NCBI RefSeq assembly: GCF_900104225.1
Contig: NZ_FNJK01000001.1
Span: 434,001 to 498,000 of the forward strand
Direction of reading: 5' to 3'
Source: Streptococcus equinus
GTDB taxonomy: Bacteria; Bacillota; Bacilli; Lactobacillales; Streptococcaceae
Length of the DNA: 64,000 bases
The notes beneath the pieces were generated by a model, which did not search any database, was not told the DNA's origin, and saw nothing but the letters and a program-made list of their open reading frames with translations. Shown in pieces: positions 36,784 to 45,758 of this stretch (position 1 is its first letter; each line of letters begins with the position of its first letter). The position numbers were made by a program, and so were the translations under genes.

Positions 36784-37602
36784 ATGACAGTTAAAGTAAT
36801 TGCAACCGATATGGACGGAACATTTCTAACAGATACAAAGACATATGATAAGGTCTTATTTGAACGACTTTTTGACCATTTTATGGAAGAAGGAATTAAA
36901 TTTGTTGTTGCTAGCGGTAACCAATATCGCCAAATTATCAAACAATTTCCAAGACACAAACATCAGATGTCATTTGTAGCTGAAAATGGCGGACATATTA
37001 TTGAAAATGGTAAGACATTGCAAGAAGAATTCGAGACGGTGGAAGCTGTTTCTGCATTGGTAAATTATATCGAGGAAAATTATCCTGACACCGTGATTAA
37101 TCTAGCAGGAAAAACATCGTCATATTTACCAGTGACAACACCGAAAAAGATAAAGGATTCATTGAGTTATTATCTACCGGTTTTAAAATACGTTGATAAT
37201 CTACATCCAATTCCTGATGACGATTATTTCAAAGTGACCTTGTTGGTTCGTGATGATTTAACCTTTCAAGTTCGTGACGAAATCAACACATTATTTGCAG
37301 ACTATCAATTAACGGCGACCTCTAGCGGTTTTGGTTGTATTGATGTTATTCCCTCACACGTTCATAAAGGAACTGGGCTTGATTTCTTATTAGATCATTG
37401 GGGATATGGTCCAGAAAACCTTATGGTATTTGGTGACGGTGGAAATGACATCGAAATGTTAAAATTGGCAAAATATTCTTTTGCAATGGCAAACGCTCCT
37501 CAAGAGATTAAAAATATTGCACATTACCAAGCACCTTCAAATCAGGAAAATGGTGTTTTGCAAGTCTTAGCACATCATTTTTTGAAAGGTTTTGATTTGT
37601 GA
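36784..37602 (+). CDS. Cof-type HAD-superfamily phosphatase (copy 1)
   Basis: A 272-residue phosphatase: ATDMDGTFL (catalytic Asp pair), SGNQYRQI (motif II Ser) and GDGGNDIEMLKLA (motif IV) with a large alpha/beta cap between. Enzymes of this class dephosphorylate sugar phosphates or flavin nucleotides. ATG 36784 follows AGGAGGG. It is paralogous to the gene at 39959, and both flank the second beta-glucosidase. Confidence 0.9.
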   Translation: MTVKVIATDMDGTFLTDTKTYDKVLFERLFDHFMEEGIKFVVASGNQYRQIIKQFPRHKHQMSFVAENGGHIIENGKTLQEEFETVEAVSALVNYIEENYPDTVINLAGKTSSYLPVTTPKKIKDSLSYYLPVLKYVDNLHPIPDDDYFKVTLLVRDDLTFQVRDEINTLFADYQLTATSSGFGCIDVIPSHVHKGTGLDFLLDHWGYGPENLMVFGDGGNDIEMLKLAKYSFAMANAPQEIKNIAHYQAPSNQENGVLQVLAHHFLKGFDL

Positions 37603-37626
37603 TAAAATAATCACAAAGGAGAAAAA

Positions 37627-38280
37627 ATGACTGATTTTCAAACATTATATCATCGAGCAGATGTCAAAGAATATCGAAATTATGTGTTAATTGATCAGCA
37701 AAATCAATTGTGGGATAAATTTGATGCTTTAAATAGCAGTGCTTCTCACCCCAATATCGTTTTTGCTGGGGACTCTATTACAGAATATTTTCCGATTCAT
37801 GAATTATTGTCATCAGATTTAGCTCTTTATAATCGTGGCGTCCATGGGATTAATAGTCTTCATCTATTGGAACACCTTGATTCTCAAGTACTTGAATTGC
37901 TACCAAGCAAAGTTTTTCTATTAATTGGTGTCAATGATTTGAAAAATCGAAGACCAGAAGAGGTTTATCAAACCATCAAAACAATTATTGAGAAAATTCA
38001 ACAGCAGTTGCCTGAGAGTCAGATTTTCTTATTGTCTGTTTTTCCGATGAATGAATCGCCTGAATTTGTACGCACACCAAGCCTGCGAAATAATGCAAGC
38101 ATTTCACAACTTAATAAACTATTAGAACAATTGGCTAGTCAGCAAGTTAAATGGCTTGATTTACATGATTTATTGTGTGATGCTTCTGGACAGTTAAAAC
38201 GAGACTGGACAATTGATGGACTTCATTTGACCGTTGAAGGCTATCGCGCCATTTCAAAAGTGATTCAAACTTATCTCTAA
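37627..38280 (+). CDS. SGNH/GDSL-family hydrolase
   Basis: A 217-residue esterase-like protein without a signal peptide. The four SGNH blocks are visible: FAGDSITEYF (Ser nucleophile), NRGVHGI (Gly), LIGVNDLKN (Asn) and DGLHLTVEGY (Asp-His). Similar to platelet-activating-factor acetylhydrolase-like lipases. Possible role: removing acyl groups from imported beta-glucosides. AAAGGAG precedes the ATG. Confidence 0.88.
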   Translation: MTDFQTLYHRADVKEYRNYVLIDQQNQLWDKFDALNSSASHPNIVFAGDSITEYFPIHELLSSDLALYNRGVHGINSLHLLEHLDSQVLELLPSKVFLLIGVNDLKNRRPEEVYQTIKTIIEKIQQQLPESQIFLLSVFPMNESPEFVRTPSLRNNASISQLNKLLEQLASQQVKWLDLHDLLCDASGQLKRDWTIDGLHLTVEGYRAISKVIQTYL

Positions 38281-38313
38281 TGGGATAGTATCAGTTTCTA
38301 ATATAATAATGTA

Positions 38314-38341
38314 AGATTGCGCTTTCAAATGACGGTATAAT
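38314..38341 (+). promoter_or_regulatory. cre site and -10 of the second beta-glucosidase
   Basis: On the minus strand 38328-38314 reads TTGAAAGCGCAATCT, a full match to WTGNAANCGNWNNCW. TATAAT follows at 38336-38341, so the cre overlaps the -35 region. Confidence 0.7.
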
Positions 38342-38355
38342 ATTATTGTACTTAA

Positions 38356-39873
<1,518 letters not shown>

Positions 39874-39879
39874 AAAAAC

Positions 39880-39908
39880 AATGCTCCTGCAACATGTGGG
39901 AGCATTGT
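39880..39908 (+). terminator. Weak terminator-like hairpin after the second GH1 gene
   Basis: AATGCTCC and GGAGCATT pair around a ten-base loop; no strong T run follows, so read-through into the HAD gene is likely. Confidence 0.45.
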
Positions 39909-39958
39909 ACTAGTATCGAAGGTATTTCTTTAGATTAAAAATAAGAATGGAAGACGTG

Positions 39959-40780
39959 ATGATAAAGATAATAGCAGTTGATATGGATGGAACATTTTTG
40001 GATGAAGAGGGAAAATTTGATGCGAAGCGTTTTGAGCACTTATTAGATGAATTAGATAGACGTGGTATTTTATTTGTTGTAGCAACTGGAAATCAAATTT
40101 CAAGAATGAAAATCGTTTTTGGGGATTTTGCTAAACGGCTAGCTTATGTTGTAGGAAATGGCAGTCATTTAGTTGTCAAAGATAAGACGATTTATTTAAA
40201 AAACTTAAGTTCACAGCAACTTCAACATTTTTTGGATTATTATCGAAATCATTTTGACGATTATCATATCGTTATTTCATCCCCAGAGCATTCCTATATG
40301 ACTAAAAGTGCTTATGCTTGTCAGAATTTAGCAGATGAAGCAACTCTAAAATATTACAATGCAAGTTTTCCAAACGTGATTTTACTAGATGATATGTCTG
40401 AATTGCCAAAAGAAACAATTAATAAAATCACAATGCAATTGCCTTTGGCGGTATTTGAGAAAGTTAGCGCTGATTTTAAAAATGAATTTCCTGATTTAGT
40501 TCCCATGGCAAGTGGCTTTGGTGCTATTGATGTGGTTTTACCGGGGGTTGATAAAGCTTTAGGTTTGAAAGAGTTGATGAGATTACGTGAAGTATCGGCT
40601 AATCAACTAATGACTTTTGGTGACGGGGAAAACGATATTGCTATGTTGCGCTTAGCTAAATACTCCTATGCTATGGGAAATGCGCCTGAACGTGTAAGAG
40701 CATCTGCTAATTTTTTAGCTCCATCAAATGCTAAAGCAGGTGTTTTTCAAGTCATTGAAGATTATTTAGCTAATCATTAG
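39959..40780 (+). CDS. Cof-type HAD-superfamily phosphatase (copy 2)
   Basis: A 273-residue phosphatase with VDMDGTFLD, TGNQISRM and GDGENDIAMLRLA. It shares the full layout of the gene at 36784 (FVVA-S/T-GNQ, APSN near the end). ATG 39959 is chosen because GGAAG lies just before it; an upstream in-frame ATG at 39947 has poorer support. Likely a sugar-phosphate phosphatase of the beta-glucoside region. Confidence 0.9.
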   Translation: MIKIIAVDMDGTFLDEEGKFDAKRFEHLLDELDRRGILFVVATGNQISRMKIVFGDFAKRLAYVVGNGSHLVVKDKTIYLKNLSSQQLQHFLDYYRNHFDDYHIVISSPEHSYMTKSAYACQNLADEATLKYYNASFPNVILLDDMSELPKETINKITMQLPLAVFEKVSADFKNEFPDLVPMASGFGAIDVVLPGVDKALGLKELMRLREVSANQLMTFGDGENDIAMLRLAKYSYAMGNAPERVRASANFLAPSNAKAGVFQVIEDYLANH

Positions 40781-40786
40781 ACATAA

Positions 40787-40822
40787 AAATAGCTAGGAGT
40801 AAGAATGAACTCCTAGCTATTT
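40787..40822. terminator. Bidirectional terminator
   Basis: A perfect 14-bp stem (AAATAGCTAGGAGT and complement) between the converging HAD gene and symporter gene. Confidence 0.88.
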
Positions 40823-40823
40823 G

Positions 40824-42155
40824 TTATTTCATGCGAGCAAAATAATTTTTAGTTTCATGGATAATAACTGGTGAGAGGGCAAGTAAAGCGATAAGGTTTG
40901 GAAGAGCCATTAACCCGTTAACGATATCCGCAATAATCCAAATTAATTCCAATTTGAGGAACCCACCAAGGGCAACCATGATGACAAAAATAGTGCGGTA
41001 GAGTTTGATGTGTTTTGTTCCGAAAAGGAATTCAAAGCAACGTTCACCGTAGTAAGACCAACCAAGGATTGTTGTAAAGGCAAACAAGACCAAACAGAAT
41101 GTGAGAGCCAGTGCGCCAGGTGTTCCAAAGAGTGATGAAAAGGCTGCTTGAGTTAACGGAGCCCCTTCAAGACCAGCTACTGTCCATTTTTGCGTAACGA
41201 TGATTGAAAGACCTGTCAAAGTACAGATGATAATTGTATCAATGAAAGTACCAGTCATTGAAATAAGGCCTTGTTCAACAGGTTCTTCTGTTTTAGCGGC
41301 TGCGGCAGCAATTGGAGCTGAACCTAGACCAGATTCATTTGAGAAGACTCCACGTGCAATACCTTTTTGGATAGCATCTTTAACAACAGCTCCGGCAAAA
41401 CCACCGACAGCAGCAGTACCAGTAAAGGCACCAGAGAAGATTTCACCAAATGCAGGTAGAATTTGGTCTGCATTGCAGAAAATAACAGCAAGTGTTGCTA
41501 GGATATAAATGATTGCCATGAAAGGAACTACTTTTTCAGCAACTTTTGAGATTGATTTAATTCCACCAAAGATAATAATAGCAACTACTACAGCAACAAC
41601 GATACTAACGATTTGTGGCGCTAAGCCAAATGAATTTTCAAGTGATGAAGTAATTGAGTTAACTTGAGAGAAGGTACCAATACCAAAGTAGGCAACAAGG
41701 ATACCTGCAATGGCAAAGAAGACGGCAAGTGGTTTCCAACGTTTACCCATACCGTTTAAGATGTAGTACATTGGTCCACCAGAAACTTCGCCGTTATCAT
41801 CACGCGTACGATATTTGATAGCAAGAAGCCCTTCAGAATATTTTGTTGCCATTCCAAAGAAAGCAGCCATCCACATCCAAAAAAGTGCACCAGGTCCACC
41901 GGCCTTGATAGCTGTTGCAACCCCAACAATGTTTCCTGTACCAACGGTGGCAGCAAGAGCAGTTGCAAGAGCAGCAAAACTTGAAATATCCCCTTGACCT
42001 TTATCGTCAGCGAAAATGAGTTTGAAGGCCTTAGGTAATTTTAAAACCTGAAGTAAACCAAGACGAACTGTTAAGTAGATCCCAGTTCCCACTAAAAGAA
42101 TAAGCAGTGGGGCACCCCAGACAATATCATCTAACATTGTAAAAAAGTTAAGCAT
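40824..42155 (-). CDS. AGCS-family sodium:alanine/glycine symporter
   Basis: A 443-residue transporter of the AGCS family with about ten helices. Motifs include AATVGTGNIVGVATAIKAGGPGALFWMW and FSNESGLGSAPIAAAAAKT. A long upstream open frame exists, but the true start is the ATG at 42155: it lies downstream of the riboswitch terminator and ten bases after AGGAG. Control by a glycine riboswitch identifies glycine as a probable substrate. In S. pyogenes the equivalent switch is, to my knowledge, described as turning the gene off when glycine is plentiful. Confidence 0.92.
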   Translation of the reverse strand: MLNFFTMLDDIVWGAPLLILLVGTGIYLTVRLGLLQVLKLPKAFKLIFADDKGQGDISSFAALATALAATVGTGNIVGVATAIKAGGPGALFWMWMAAFFGMATKYSEGLLAIKYRTRDDNGEVSGGPMYYILNGMGKRWKPLAVFFAIAGILVAYFGIGTFSQVNSITSSLENSFGLAPQIVSIVVAVVVAIIIFGGIKSISKVAEKVVPFMAIIYILATLAVIFCNADQILPAFGEIFSGAFTGTAAVGGFAGAVVKDAIQKGIARGVFSNESGLGSAPIAAAAAKTEEPVEQGLISMTGTFIDTIIICTLTGLSIIVTQKWTVAGLEGAPLTQAAFSSLFGTPGALALTFCLVLFAFTTILGWSYYGERCFEFLFGTKHIKLYRTIFVIMVALGGFLKLELIWIIADIVNGLMALPNLIALLALSPVIIHETKNYFARMK

Positions 42156-42204
42156 ATACGAAAAAACTCCTACTAAATATAGCTCCCACGATGCCATTAG
42201 AATA

Positions 42205-42233
42205 GAAAAAGGAGTTATCATTACGATAACTCC
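42205..42233 (-). terminator. Riboswitch-controlled terminator
   Basis: On the minus strand GGAGTTATC pairs with GATAACTCC around a five-base loop, then TTTTT. It lies between the glycine aptamers and the symporter start codon. Confidence 0.85.
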
Positions 42234-42294
42234 TGAAAAGTGATAAGAAGACTGACAAAGATAATTCAACCTTACCTGTTAATCGATTCTTATC

Positions 42295-42545
42295 TTCTGT
42301 CCTTTTGCCTGAGAGTTTGAGCTAAACTTAGCGTTCAGCCTTGCCCCTTCGGCGCCTATCTAGTCCTTTTGTGTCAGTATTACAATACTTAGTCCTTAAA
42401 AACATACTGATTCACAAGAGCGCTAGTGTAATAAATTATTACTAGGTCTCTCCAGAAGTCCGTCCATCACCCAGTCCCTGTCTATGACACCTGAGAGCGT
42501 AACTCCTTCGGCGAAAGGCAAGCTTTCTTCTCCTGAATGACATCA
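42295..42545 (-). promoter_or_regulatory. Tandem glycine riboswitch
   Basis: Two glycine aptamers in series on the minus strand. The first carries GCCGAAGGAG, CTCTCAGG and CTTCTGGAGAG. The second carries GCGCCGAAGGGGCAA and AACTCTCAGGC with AAAAGGACAGAAG. The order and motifs are those of the cooperative tandem gcvT-type riboswitch. The expression platform is the terminator at 42205-42233. Confidence 0.92.
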
Positions 42546-42572
42546 TTCGGTTTGCTATTTGATTTGAATACT

Positions 42573-42601
42573 ATGTTAAAGCAAAAACCGAACTTTGTCA
42601 A
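42573..42601 (-). promoter_or_regulatory. Promoter of the glycine-riboswitch transcript
   Basis: On the minus strand TTGACA (42601-42596), 17 bases, TAACAT (42578-42573). Confidence 0.65.
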
Positions 42602-42646
42602 TAGTATTTTTTAAATTGTTTGGGAAAAATATAAAATGTGAAAAAA

Positions 42647-44047
42647 TTAGAGAATAATTTGGGATAAAATATTAATAATCTTTTCTAAGTCTTGATTTGA
42701 GATATTGGCGTAGTTTACGATAAAACACTTGTCAAACTGCTTATTTTCACCATGATAGTAGTGAGAAATTGGTGTTATTTGCAAATCATTTTTGAGAGCC
42801 TGCTGGCAAATTTCTTCTTCAGATAAACGACTTTTTATGGTCATAATAAAATGCAAACCAGACTCTTCTTCATGGATACTGATGTGATTTTTTAAAGGAC
42901 TTGCTAATAAATTTTGAATCAGATAATCACGTTTTTTCTGATAATACAGGCGCATACGATTTAAATGTTTTTCAAAATAGTCGTCTTGCATAAAATAAGC
43001 CAGCGTATATTGCTGTAAATTAGAGACAGTATTGTTGTAAAAGCTGAGCTGTTTTTCAAAGCGCTCTAGTAATTGTGGTGGCAAAATCATATAACTGATA
43101 CGAAGGGTAGAAGCTAAGCTTTTACTAAAAGTATTGATATAGATGACTTTTCCAAGACTATCGATTTCTTGAAGGCTTGGAATTGGTAAGCCATGAAAGC
43201 GAAACTCACTGTCGTAGTCATCTTCAATGATATAGCGATCTCCTTGATTTGCCCAGCTGAGAAGTTCATAACGCTTGCTAATGGAAAGAATAGCACCTGT
43301 TGGAAATTGATGAGAAGGCGATAAATGGACAATGTCAGCATTTTTTTCTTTTAGTTGAGACATACTAATGCCGTCTTCTTCCATATCGATAAAGGTTTGT
43401 TTGACCTTGAATTGTTGGTAAATTTTTTGAATTTTTGAGTAGCTTGGTTCTTCCAGCGCGACTGTTTTATCCAATCCTATCAACTGAATGAGAATAGTAT
43501 ACAGATACTCTGTCCCAGCTCCAATGATAATTTGTCGAGGATCAACAGCCATTCCTCGATAGTCGTTTAAGTGTTTGGCAATGGCTTGTCTTAACATGAG
43601 AACTCCCTTACTTGGTGAGGGGTGAACAAGTTCATTTTGACAATTGTTGAGGACTTGTCGAACAATTTTTGACCATGTTGCAAAAGGAAAAGTCTCAGAA
43701 TTGGTTTGGTTGTTGCTTAGTCGTAAACTTGGTTTGACCTCATCTGGCATGCTTTCTGGGTTTGAAAGTAACCTTATTGTTTTTTCAACAGGTGGATGAT
43801 GAGGATTGATTTTTGATACAAAGAATCCTTTTTTAGCTTGGCTGTAAATATAGCCTTCAGCTTTTAATTGCTGATAGCTTGTTTCTACCGTAACAATAGA
43901 CACCCCAAGGTGTTTGGCTAAATTACGTTTTGAAGGAAGCTTTTCACCTGCTTCAAGAATGCCAGTTGTAATATCGTTTTTAATAGCTCGATAGAGCTGT
44001 TCATAAAGGGGAATAGATGCGTGATTGTCCAATGAATATGTAAGCAT
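42647..44047 (-). CDS. pdxR: MocR-type regulator PdxR (GntR HTH fused to aminotransferase domain)
   Basis: A 466-residue protein. Residues 1-75 are a GntR-type winged helix (IPLYEQLYRAIKNDITTG, LPSKRNLAKHLGVSIVTVETSYQQLKAEGY). Residues about 100-466 are a PLP fold-type I aminotransferase-like sensor with PLP-lysine motif TFSKSLAST. Divergent placement against pdxST identifies it as PdxR, which activates PLP synthesis when PLP is scarce. No ribosome site problem: GGAGG precedes the ATG. Confidence 0.92.
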   Translation of the reverse strand: MLTYSLDNHASIPLYEQLYRAIKNDITTGILEAGEKLPSKRNLAKHLGVSIVTVETSYQQLKAEGYIYSQAKKGFFVSKINPHHPPVEKTIRLLSNPESMPDEVKPSLRLSNNQTNSETFPFATWSKIVRQVLNNCQNELVHPSPSKGVLMLRQAIAKHLNDYRGMAVDPRQIIIGAGTEYLYTILIQLIGLDKTVALEEPSYSKIQKIYQQFKVKQTFIDMEEDGISMSQLKEKNADIVHLSPSHQFPTGAILSISKRYELLSWANQGDRYIIEDDYDSEFRFHGLPIPSLQEIDSLGKVIYINTFSKSLASTLRISYMILPPQLLERFEKQLSFYNNTVSNLQQYTLAYFMQDDYFEKHLNRMRLYYQKKRDYLIQNLLASPLKNHISIHEEESGLHFIMTIKSRLSEEEICQQALKNDLQITPISHYYHGENKQFDKCFIVNYANISNQDLEKIINILSQIIL

Positions 44048-44056
44048 AAAACCTCC

Positions 44057-44118
44057 AAACTGACCCTATAAAAAAGTTTTTATTTGACGCTTGATACCAT
44101 GTCAGTTTTTATTATAAT
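44057..44118 (+). promoter_or_regulatory. pdxST promoter and candidate PdxR operator
   Basis: TTGATA (44091-44096), 16 bases, TATAAT (44113-44118). AAACTGAC at 44057-44064 and its exact complement GTCAGTTT at 44101-44108 form an interrupted inverted repeat: one half is near the pdxR start, the other lies in the spacer of the pdxS promoter. Confidence 0.55.
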
Positions 44119-44152
44119 GAAAAGCAACAAAAAAGTAAATGAGGTATTTCTA

Positions 44153-45028
44153 ATGACAAATCAACGTTATCAACTCAACAAACAATTGGCCCAAATGCTT
44201 AAAGGTGGTGTTATCATGGATGTCACTACACCAGAACAAGCGAGAATCGCTGAGGCAGCAGGTGCGTGTGCCGTCATGGCACTTGAAAGAATTCCAGCAG
44301 ATATACGAGCAGCAGGTGGTGTTTCGCGCATGAGCGATCCTAAGATGATTCAAGAAATTCAAGAGGCTGTTTCTATTCCAGTTATGGCAAAAGTTCGTAT
44401 TGGTCATTTTGTAGAAGCCCAAATTCTTGAAGCCATTGAAATTGACTACATCGATGAAAGTGAAGTGTTGTCACCGGCAGATGATCTTTACCATATTGAT
44501 AAAACAAACTTTGATGTTCCTTTTGTCTGTGGAGCTAAGAATCTTGGAGAAGCTCTACGTCGTATCGCAGAAGGAGCTAGTATGATCCGTTCTAAAGGTG
44601 AGCCAGGTACAGGCGATGTCATTCAAGCCGTGCGTCATTTGCGCCAAATGAACCGTGAAATTGCTCGTTTAACTTCTCTTCGTGAGGATGAATTGTATCA
44701 TGCGGCAAAAGAACTTCAAGTGCCATATGATTTGGTTAAAGAAGTTCATGAAACGGGTAAATTGCCAGTTGTTCTATTTGCTGCAGGTGGTGTGGCTACG
44801 CCTGCTGATGCAGCACTTATGATGCACCTTGGAGCAGAAGGTGTCTTTGTCGGATCAGGAATTTTCAAATCAGGAGATCCAGAAAAACGTGCTCGTGCGA
44901 TTGTTCAAGCAGTGACTAATTATCAAGATAAGAAACTACTTGCAAAATTATCAGAAAATCTTGGTGAAGCAATGGTCGGGATTAACGAAGATGAAATCCA
45001 ATTGCTTATGGCTGAACGTGGTATCTAG
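44153..45028 (+). CDS. pdxS: Pyridoxal 5'-phosphate synthase, PdxS (Pdx1)
   Basis: A 291-residue TIM-barrel lyase that builds PLP from ribose 5-phosphate, glyceraldehyde 3-phosphate and PdxT-supplied ammonia. [34 protein letters not shown] (catalytic Lys) and [15 protein letters not shown] are characteristic. The ATG at 44153, seven bases after GAGGT, gives the conserved N-terminus; an upstream in-frame ATG would lie in the promoter. Confidence 0.96.
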   Translation: MTNQRYQLNKQLAQMLKGGVIMDVTTPEQARIAEAAGACAVMALERIPADIRAAGGVSRMSDPKMIQEIQEAVSIPVMAKVRIGHFVEAQILEAIEIDYIDESEVLSPADDLYHIDKTNFDVPFVCGAKNLGEALRRIAEGASMIRSKGEPGTGDVIQAVRHLRQMNREIARLTSLREDELYHAAKELQVPYDLVKEVHETGKLPVVLFAAGGVATPADAALMMHLGAEGVFVGSGIFKSGDPEKRARAIVQAVTNYQDKKLLAKLSENLGEAMVGINEDEIQLLMAERGI

Positions 45029-45036
45029 GAGGTTGT

Positions 45037-45609
45037 ATGGTTTTAATTGGAGTACTTGCTTTACAAGGCGACTTTGCAGAGCACAAAGCAAAATTTGCTT
45101 CGCTAGGAGCTAAGACTTTTGAAATTAGACAGTTAAAGGATTTAGAGGAACCTTTAGATGGTCTTGTTTTACCTGGAGGAGAATCAACCGTTCAGGGAAA
45201 ACTATTACGTGACTTGGGGCTTTTAAAACCTTTGCAAGAAAAAATCAAGCAAGGATTGCCGGTCTTAGCCACTTGTGCTGGTTTGATTCTTCTTTCTGAG
45301 AAGGTGGAAAATCAAGCAGACAATTACTTAGGAACATTGCCAGTAACCGTTAAGCGTAATGCTTATGGCAGACAATTAGGAAGTTTTCATGCCAGTCTTG
45401 ACTTTGCGAATTTAGGTCAAGTCCCTGCAACGTTTATCCGAGCTCCTTACATCAGTGATGTTAGAGACGGCGTTGAGATTTTATCACAACATGATGGGAA
45501 AATCGTTGCTGCTCGCTATCAAAATCAAGTTGGTTTATCTTTTCATCCAGAAGTTGATGATAACGATATTGTGCATTCTTATTTCTTGAAGATTTGTCAA
45601 ACAAAGTAA
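45037..45609 (+). CDS. pdxT: Pyridoxal 5'-phosphate synthase glutaminase, PdxT (Pdx2)
   Basis: A 190-residue class I glutaminase. LPGGESTVQGKLLRD binds glutamine, the nucleophile Cys is in LATCAGLILL, and the His-Glu pair is in SFHPEVDDN. It delivers ammonia to PdxS. AGGAGG precedes the ATG, nine bases after the pdxS stop. Confidence 0.96.
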   Translation: MVLIGVLALQGDFAEHKAKFASLGAKTFEIRQLKDLEEPLDGLVLPGGESTVQGKLLRDLGLLKPLQEKIKQGLPVLATCAGLILLSEKVENQADNYLGTLPVTVKRNAYGRQLGSFHASLDFANLGQVPATFIRAPYISDVRDGVEILSQHDGKIVAARYQNQVGLSFHPEVDDNDIVHSYFLKICQTK

Positions 45610-45758
45610 AACCAGCCAACACTATTTTCCTAAAAAATGGTACAATAGATAAGCATTAATTTTAAATGAATTTATTAATATAGAGAGGAATAAAACTCGG
45701 ATAATAATCATTAGCTTATCGTGTGATTGGTTGATAGGAAAGTCCGTGAACTTTTACG

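Noticed and set aside
42156..42269. Upstream extension of the AGCS symporter
   Set aside because: This stretch contains the riboswitch terminator, so it is untranslated leader; the ATG at 42155 has its own ribosome site.
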